From Symbiodinium natans (taxonomy: Eukaryota; Sar; Dinophyceae; Suessiales; Symbiodiniaceae): a stretch of DNA of 64,000 nucleotides. The notes under the pieces were generated by a model, which was not told the origin of the DNA, ran no database searches, and was given only the letters and a program-made list of their open reading frames with translations. The position numbers were made by a program, and so were the translations under genes. Below are positions 25,501 to 34,500 of this stretch, piece after piece (the first letter of the stretch is position 1; the number at the start of each line of letters is the position of its first letter). Where the stretch lies: assembly GCA_905221605.1 (NCBI GenBank), contig CAJNDS010001001.1:1617792-1681791 (forward strand), read 5' to 3'.

Positions 25501-28500
25501 TCCTGATCAGCAAACCTTTCATCGGATTGCTCTTCCTCCCGTTTCCAGTCCCATTGACTGTTGGAATCTTGGTACCATTGACCAGCATACCATGAATCTG
25601 TCCACCACGTACTCCAGCCGCTGGCTTTCCATTTGCGCCGCGTCGAAGAAGAGGCCTCCTCGTCCTCTTCCAAAACCAGAAAGGTGTCCAAGATCACGGT
25701 ACCATCATCTTCCACTCGTTTCACTGTTCCATTGACAGTATCACCAAATTTGAGCTGATGTGCGTTGTTCCCTTCTGCAGGAACCAATACATTCACATCA
25801 CCATGGTCCAAAAAAGCTCCATACCCATTGACGCAGCGCACTAGACCAACGATCTCATCTCCCTCTTGATAGCAATGTTCCCCAGGTGAATCCAAGGCTC
25901 CCGCTCGGGGCACTTTCTTTGCATGCTCTTCAGAAACCGTCTCTGTATCATCGGCTCCTGGAACATCCTTTGTTTCCACCGGGTCACACTGCTCGTCCTG
26001 CTCCTGCACGAGTCCCACAAGATCATCCATCTTGTGCTCCAGGGGCTCAGGACCTTCCTTTTTTCCAGCCAATGGCTTTGCCTCATCTGTTGTAGTTCGC
26101 TCGGTGTCGACTTCCGGCGATCTTCCAGATGGCAATACTTCCCCCTTTATGGGAGTAGACCCATCATTGGAGTCCTTTGTCACGCCTTCTGCAGCAGGCG
26201 AATTTTCTTCCGCTGCAGGGCTATTGAATTGCTCATCCACGGCAGGTACATTTTCTTCCACCGCAGGCTCCTTTAGCTCCATGGTTGCCAAAGGAGAATT
26301 GCCACCATCATTGACCACAGCTGCCTCATCGGCTCCGGTGTAGCCCTTGCCATTTCGTTCCTCGCGGCTAACTTCAGGTTGCACCAGTGCGTCCACCTGT
26401 GAACCTCCATCATCAGCTGCTGCGGAGACCTGCGCCCCATTGTTGCAGTCGCCCGTGGAACGTGACACCATATGCACCTCAACCCGTGCTTCTTTCGCAC
26501 TCCAGGTACTATCTGGCGCATTGACCCGCGCATCATTGGCGCTCCAGGCCTCATCTTTCAGATCTTCCGTGTCTCCAGCTATTCCAGAAGCTTCTTTTTC
26601 TCCTTGAATGGCAAGACTCTTGGCACCAAACGAAGAGACCTCCTCAGTTGTAACACACAACTTTTTCCCTCCGTCCTCCAAATCTCCAGGATCACCTTCC
26701 TGAACGACAGGTACCACATCCACCACTCTCTCTTCTGCAGCCGACACAGTTCCGATCTCCACATTGGGCATTTTTTCCTCTGGACCCACCGATTCCACCG
26801 CTGCCACACCCTCAGAAAGCGCTTCCATTTCTTCCCGATCCAGATGTTCACCAACGATGTCTGCTCGGCTTCCAGAAATCCCTTCCTCATCAGGAGAACC
26901 CGAGGTCGGGGCGTCACCACCAGCCCTAAGACCGCTATCCCTGATAGTAGAGGAAAAATCCTTTTCACCTACACTATTTACACCGCTGTTGACACTTTCC
27001 ATGCTACCCTGTTGTGCCCTGAAGGACTCAGTAGGCGACGAGGACGAAGTAGTACCCAGTGCTGGCTCTTCTTCCACAGGGACAATGCCCATTCCAACAC
27101 CAGACCCTTCACTGTTTCCAGCCATCCCAGTCTTCTTCGGCAACACCCATTGGGTTTCTCCCGTGTCTAAGCAGTAAAGATATTCTCTCCCATCCTCGTG
27201 AAAATGGGGTTCCCATGTCTTCCCATCACAGTCGATGATTGGAAGGTCAGCAGCTTGAGACACTTTGCCTCCACCATCAGCGTATAAGTCTTCATCTGAC
27301 TCTTGCTGTATTCTCGCTGCCTCCAATTCCAGGATTTCTCCTTCGCTCATCACCATAGCAACAGGAACGACTCCTTCTGCGTCCCCAACGACGAGGATAC
27401 TGCTTTTTGTCGCAGCAACAGGCGCAGTTTCTTCCGCTTCACCTGTCAACAGATCACCACTTTCAGCCGCGAAACTCACTTTGTTGCGAGCTCGCTTGGA
27501 AACAGGGATAACATCCCCAACCAGTTCTGTCTGGCACCCTTGCTCCACCATCTTTGACGTAGAGGAGCTTGTTGTTGGCGCTCCCGTTGATTCAGCAGAT
27601 TCCGCAGCTCGAAGAAGATGCCCATGTTTGCTCAGAAGGCGCAGCAAAACTGCTTCCATCTGGTCTTCCAGTCCTTCTACCACCGGCTTCTCTTCGCCAC
27701 GCATACCACCAGCATCAACCAGAGCCTCCACATTGGGAACAACTTTTTCACCCGTTGCAGACCTTTTGACACCACCTTCACCTTGGTCGCCCACATTGGA
27801 GCTCGATGATGCCGCACCAGTCCGTAACCAGTTGGTCGCCATGGCTTCAAACTTCCACCCTAAAGCCGAAACACAAACCGCAGGGAACCTAACTTGGGCT
27901 CATAACCTACGGGGGGCAACCGAAGGAGGACAGGGAACAAAACAGTCAACCCCAACAGAAGCCCTTGATCCCCTGGACCAACAAACAACGAACCAACCCA
28001 AAACCAACACACACTTCTTTCTTCAGGGCGCATGCCCAAGTTCCTTGAGCCAGAAAGATTTCCGGGTACGTTGACCCTTCCAATTCCCAACACCAACTCC
28101 TTTCTACAATACCAGCTGCAGCTCCGCACCCTAAACCCTAGACCCTAAACCAGCCCTACATCCCCGAAGTTCGGAACCCCCCAGGCTAGTTTCAATAGAT
28201 CGTGCTGTGTCGAGGAGCTTTTCGAGCGGCTGGCCGTAGTTCAAGCCACGAGACTTGGTGCTGATCTGTTTACTTTCATGATATTATGGTTGAGGGTGTC
28301 GGGTTTAGGGTTTAGGGTTTAGGGTTTAGGGTTTAGGGTTTCGGGTGTAAGGTTTAGGGTTTTGCGGTCTCAGGTTGTCCCTGATGTACTCTGCTTGCCG
28401 TACCATGTCTCATGCCTCGACTCAGGAAAGGGGCCGCCTCTGTCTGTGTGCTGTCCGCAGCCTCGAACGTCACCGGGCTGCTGGCGGACGTACCGCGATT

Positions 28501-31500
28501 GACGAGCCGAATCCACCAGTACGGTGCAGATCTCAAGCGCATTTCCTTCACCCAGATCTGGGAGTTTGGGGCAATCAGGGTCTCCTTTTCGGGGTCCTTT
28601 GAAGGGTTGCTCGATTCGTACTCTCATTGGGGGGATAAGGAGGCACGAAAGGGGCCCCAAATTTGGGGACACTCCCATCTGTTCTCATGCAAATCTCACC
28701 GCCGGGGTTGCGGATCATGGGTCAGCTTACGCTTTGTTAGAAGGGAATGAGGGAAATAGGGTCCTAGATATACCCTTTAAGGGACTATAGAGGGTACCTC
28801 ATTCCCCCATTCCCTACGAACCAACAGTAAGTCAGGTGCCATCGCCTGCTGGGACTTTGCGGCCACTGCTGGACACCTGCGGCCGGACCTGAACCCGCCA
28901 ACCTCGCGGCTTCGGCTGAGGGAGGGGGGGGTTAACTTTCTCGGTCCTTAATATGAATGGATCCCATTCTTCTACAGTCCTTATTATGTGGGGATCCCAT
29001 TATCCTCTACAGTCCTGATTATGTGGGGGGATCCCCAGAATTCTACAGAAGCACCGTCAAACCCCAGCTGTTTAGGCTGAGGCCATCCAAGAGCTCACAA
29101 CACATCCAATACCCGACCAAGCAGATGCCTTCCTTGTGCGGCTCCCTAATTTGGGTGTAAGGTGGCGGCCTGCCTTTAGGACCTCCAGCGAACCCTAGCA
29201 GGGTTTAGGGTCCAGACACCCACGTGAGGACCAGCGTGAGATGGGATAGAAAATCTGTGGAACTGCGCGCTTACCCCGCCCTTATCTTAAACCCTAACCC
29301 TAAACCCCAAACCCCAAACCCCAAACCCCAAACCCTAAACCCTAAACCCTAAACCCGAAACCCTAAACCCGAAACCCTAAGCCGCTCTGGGAGCAGCCCC
29401 GAGAGGCCTGACGCCTCGGTCGATGTCGCCTTCTTCTCTCCGCGCCGCGGTTCGCAGTTTGGGAAAAAGGTTTAGTGTTTGGGGTTTAGAGTTTGGGGTA
29501 TAGGGTTTAGGGTTTGGGGTTTAGGGTTCGGGGTTTAGGGTTTGGGGTTTGGGGTTTGGGGTTTTGAAGTTTGGGGTTTGGGTTTTAGGGTGTGGGGTTT
29601 AGGAGTGGAATGTACCTTGGAATGTTCGAAAAGAGGGGCAGCTGTTTAGACGTGGTCAAGGGTCTAGCTTGGGGAAGGGGGGTTCTTAGTAGGGAATGAG
29701 GGAATGAGGTACCCTATATCCCCCTATATATACCCTTTAAAGGAATTGTGTAGGGGGTACCTCATTCCCCCATTCTACTAAGAACCCGGAGTATCGAGCT
29801 TGTTTCTGGGGCTTTCGGGCTATCGAAGCTTAGCCGGGAGGCAGGCTTCCGGGATTCATTCAGGAACCCTCACCCCTAAACTACCCGAAGCCCGAAGCCC
29901 GAAGCCCTAAACCCTAAACCCCAAACCCGGAACCCTAAACCAATCTTCTTCAGTCGATGCACCCGGGGATCCACAAAAACGGAGTATGCGACGGAAATCA
30001 TGAAAGTTACAAGTAGGGTGGCCGTGGTGATAACCTTGTTTAGGGTACTTAGAACCCTACTCATAAGTATGTCTAGGGACCTTCAAGTATAGTTGAGGGC
30101 ACCGAGATGGGCCTGCCATGTAGAGCAACGTCCGTGGATGCAATCGAAGCTGCCTCAGCGCCGAACCCGAGCCCTAGCACGGCAGAGTTTTTCTTTGGGG
30201 TCAGGGAATCCTGGCAGGTTGGGTTTAGGGTTTAGGGTTTCGGGTTTAGGGTTTGGGGTTTAGGGTTTGGGGTTGAGGGTTGAGGGTTTAGGGTTTAAGG
30301 TTAAGGGGTTTAGGGGTTTAGGGGTGTAGGGGTTTAGGGGTTAGGAACCTCAAGAAGCCGAGGCACAAGCTGCTGGGAGGCCCTGGTTCGGTGGGCCTGC
30401 TTCTGGTGAAGAAGAGGCAGACTTTCAGGGTTTGGGGTTCAGGGTTTGGGGTTCAGGGTTTGGGGTTCAGGGTTTGGGGTTTAGGGTTTGGGCTTAGGGG
30501 GTTTAGACTTCTTGTTCGGTTTTGAGGTTTAGTCTCTTCTTTCTTTGATCATCCCGTGTTTCTCCACCAGGGCGAGGTAGAAATGGATTCCTTCACTTGT
30601 CGACTTCCGTGTGCCTAGGTACTTGTAGCAGAACTACACCCAACCCATTTTTTTCTCAGAGCTAGCTCAGCAGCCCGCCAGTTCCTGTCGATAACGCAAA
30701 ACATCACAGGCGCAGGAGGGTTCCGCTGATGCTCGGAGGTTCATAGGTACTTATAAGATCTTATAAGTACGGTGACTGGTACCCTAAATAAGGTTAGAAC
30801 CATAGCTACCATAGCTACCCTGCTTATAAGTAGGGCTTTTAAAGTTCCCTCCAAGTAGCCTGCTTTGCCTCTTTGCCGGGGTGAGGCTTCTGCGAAACTC
30901 AGTGCCGGCAGTCCCCGGCGGCGGCGTCGTCTTCTTCGTGGACCAGCAAGGACGCTGCACGGGATGATGTGGGCGGTTTAGGGTTTAGGGTTTAGGGTTT
31001 AGGGTTTAGGGTTCTGTTTTAAGTGGTACTGAAAAGGAGATCAAGTTGAGTGACCTGCCTCCCGTGTAGAACTTCGCCGAGTTTTTAAGGGAAGAAACCA
31101 AGTCCCCTATCCCGCAATGCTCCGCTCGTGTCTGTCAGGCCACTCGTACATCCAGAACGCGGAGGATCGCGAAGAAGCTGGCACACCCGACATCGTGGGC
31201 TGCATCCGGACAGGCAGGATCCTTCGAATACTTGGAGGTTCATGGTACTTATTAACCAACCATATCTGTACTTATAAGCCACTTATAAGCCCCTTAAGTG
31301 CCCTAATATGGTTCTAGGTACAGTTATACGTACAGTTCTAATTTGGTTCACAAATACCACGTGATTCAAGCAGCACCTTGCCTCAGGCTTGGTGTATCAC
31401 CTGCACACGCTTCTCCCTGAGCAACTCATACAGGCCAGAAAGCCTTTGTGTCCTGACTTGGGTCTGCAAGTCTCAAGCTCCCTGAGCCCCCAAACCCCCC

Positions 31501-34500
31501 GAACCTACGAAGACTTATGGGGAGCTTTCTGTCGGGCGCACGTGAGAGGAACTTTGACCCTTTGCGAAGAGAGCCGTTCCGAGCGGAACGAAGCCCTGTC
31601 CTTGCAAAGCAAAGCTTCGTCTCTGAGGCGGAGCACCGTGGCCTCCGCGTGTTGCTGGACAGATGGGCATCACAGCCGCGTGCCTTGGGTCAAGGCATCC
31701 ATAGAATCTGGAAGGGGGGGGGAAAGCTCCAGGTGTCGCAGCTGCTCGTGCTGGTGGGCTGGTATGGCATCTTGGGGGGGGGGGGAGTTTACGATTACAA
31801 GGGGGCCCTGAATATAGACCCCACAGAGTAGGCTCCCCTTCCTTTTCTAGGACCCCAAGAAGGGTCCCCCCTACGGTGGATGGACGAAATCTTGCACCAC
31901 CTGTACATGCGTACTTCAAACGATTGAGGCATCAAGCCCCGCACCCCCTGCTTAACATTGGTGGCTGGGACTATTTGAGCGGTGCAAGATTTCGACCATT
32001 GGAGCAAGTCCGGCCGCCAGCTTTTCGCTGCCAATGTTAAAAAGGGGGCACGGGGAGCACAAAAAGACGTGTCTGAAAAGCGGTGCAAGATTTTGTCCAT
32101 CCACAGTAACATCGCAAGCCCCCCCCTTGTGAGAAGTTGGCCTGCTCTGCTAGGCATCGAGGTGCTGGGCACAGTGGAGCCCGCGGGCCGCGCGGCCATC
32201 GTGTCCTTCATGATCCGCTACGGGAACAAGCCCAGTGGTGGGCTGTATCTGCACCACAACTACGTGGTGGCCCTGCCGCTTTGCCTAAGATAGGGCTTGT
32301 AGGTAGAGCTTGTAGGGTTTTATCGGGTTTAGAGGGCTTAAAGGGTTTACAGATGTTTACAGGCAGGGTTTTACAGGATTTCGTGTCTCTGCGCCGCCCC
32401 CTGTTGCTTCAGAGTCATGGCTCCTGTGGCTTCAGGCTGAACGACCTCTTCGGAGTCCAGGCCGCAGGATTTCCTGCGACTGGGTGCTTCTTCTAGGGGG
32501 TCCTTATAAGGGAGGGGGGGGTTCATGAGGGGGTACCTTTGGGAACCTTAGGGAAGCTCTGGGAGCGACAGGGAGTAGAGGGGGGGAGTATTAGGGAACC
32601 TTGGGTTCCATACCCGCCCCCATAGGGACCCTACACCCGAAACAAACCCCGCACTCGAATTAAGGCCCATTGTCTCCCCTGCGCCCTTTCAACCCCACCC
32701 GTACAGCCCCTACAAGCCCTTTGCAGCCCCCCCACATCCTAAAACCTAAACCCTAAAACCCTTAAACCCTTAAACCCATAAACCCTTAAACCCTCAAACC
32801 CATAAGCCTTCCAAAACCCTTAAACCCTAAAACCCTTCTGCAACCCCTAAAGCCTGTCGCAGGCCCGAGGCGGCTGCGCCTGTGCCGGGCCCTACGCTCA
32901 GAGGCTGCTGGGCATCGACGCCGACCTGGCGCGCGTCTTTGACGAGGCGCAAGCCTTTTCTCTGACCTTTTAGGGCCTTAAGAAGTTTCCAAAGTTTGAA
33001 GGGCTCTTCTTCAAATGTGTGTGTCTGTGGGGTTCAGAGTCTAAGAATATTTCTCCAAAGAATGTGTCAACTCTGTCAGGACAGGCCTCTAAAGCCCTGC
33101 GGCGCACCCGACGGCGGGACCAGGGGTTCGCACTCTCGCCTACTTGGAGGGTCATGGTACTTACTACCCAATTATAACTGTACTTATAGCCCTTTTCAGG
33201 GCACTTAAGTCAGTTACAATTGGTTATAAAGTACCATAAACCTCGAAGTAGGCGCAGGCGTGGCCTCGCTTGTCGGTGTTCGCCACATGAAAAGCTGCCG
33301 TGGCTTTCGGACGTCCGTGTTCACAAAATGCGAAGCTGCGGTCGCTTTTGGACGTCCGTGTTCGCCAAATGCCAAACTTCCGTCGCTTTTTGGACGTCTT
33401 TTGGATGTGCTCTTGACCTATTGGAGTGCTCTTGCGTGTCCACATGGTCTCTCGCTGTTCTGGGCCTACGCTTGCACAATCTTGATAATGTGGGTTCGTT
33501 TAGGGAAATTTGTAATGGGTTCAGAGTTTAGGGACATATTGTGTTGGGTTCAGCGTTAATCGATCTGGAGTTCTCCCTCATTGTGTTTTCTTGGTGGTTC
33601 TTCATGCAGAGAGAAGGAATGAGGTATCATATATCCTCCAATTTGGGATTATACACAGTTCGCAAGTTCTCTATCAAGAGCCAGTAAGTTTAAGAGTCCG
33701 TATTCAGACATTGTTTTCAGAGGGCTCTGGTAGGTTTTGTTGGAACTTGGGTTGTGAGGGCCTGAGGCTTAGGGTCATTCCGCGCCTTGTTGTGGGGTCT
33801 CTATGATCGTGATGCCTTATCATTTCAGAAGTATGAGTGTATGGATGGGGTGTCCTTCTGGAGATGCCTGGAAAAACCGCCGTAAACCCCAAATCTAAAC
33901 CCTTAAACCCTTAAACCCTAAACCCTAAACCCTGAGCTTTGCCCTAAACCCTGAACCCTACTCTATGCAGCTGAGGGTGCCAAGAAGGTCCCATCATTTT
34001 AGGCCACGGTCATCCCTAGACCCTGAACCTTTGCAGGCGCTCCTGCACTCAGCCCAGGAAGTCCTCAGACCAGGCGAGGCGATTTTAGCTGGGGTTAGGG
34101 TTTAGCGTGCAGGGTCTCGGGGTACGATAGGTTTTTCCTGATCCAGTTTCCGTGCTGAGTTGGCTGTTGATGAGCTTCCCCAAGCCCCGAACCCTAATCC
34201 TACAAACCCAAAACCTTCAATCCAAACATAATTGTAAACGCTTGCGCACGCCGCCTCGGCAGCCGGGCCGGCCCACGGACAGGAAAGGAGGAAAGAGGGT
34301 TTCTGAGAACGGCCTCAAAAGTCCCAGGGGATCCCAAAAGAAAACCAAATTCGTGCTTTTTGGAGCGCCCCCCTCCATAGGAGCCGCCGACAGGCGGGAC
34401 CCCCACGGCATCGGTTTGCAGCTCCTCCAAGCTACATGGGCGGGGGTCCCACAGGGCGGGGGGGGCGGTCCGTCACAAAATTCGGCGTGGATCAATCGGC

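Larger units (their letters stand above)
19427..28128 (-). mobile_element. LTR retrotransposon-like element without pol (8.7 kb)
   Basis: Two direct terminal repeats of about 220 bp (19427-19645 and 27908-28128) differ by one substitution and one 2-bp indel, so the insertion looks young. On the minus strand each repeat reads TGCGG...CCGTA. A 5-bp direct duplication CCCTA flanks the unit (19422-19426 and 28129-28133). A 12-base primer site abuts the 5' repeat, and a 13-base purine tract precedes the 3' repeat. The interior has three long overlapping ORFs with RNA-binding motifs but no reverse transcriptase, integrase, RNase H or protease that I can see. It lies antisense in an intron of the desulfurase-like gene. 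I read it as a non-autonomous Ty1/copia-like element with unusual cargo. The TSD lies in CCCTAAA repeats, so on its own it is weak evidence. Confidence 0.85.

Noticed and set aside
20018-27842. The three zinc-finger/S1/WW ORFs as an ordinary host gene flanked by chance repeats
   Set aside because: Less likely because near-identical repeats, flanking CCCTA, primer site and purine tract all fall at the exact expected positions. Not fully excluded.
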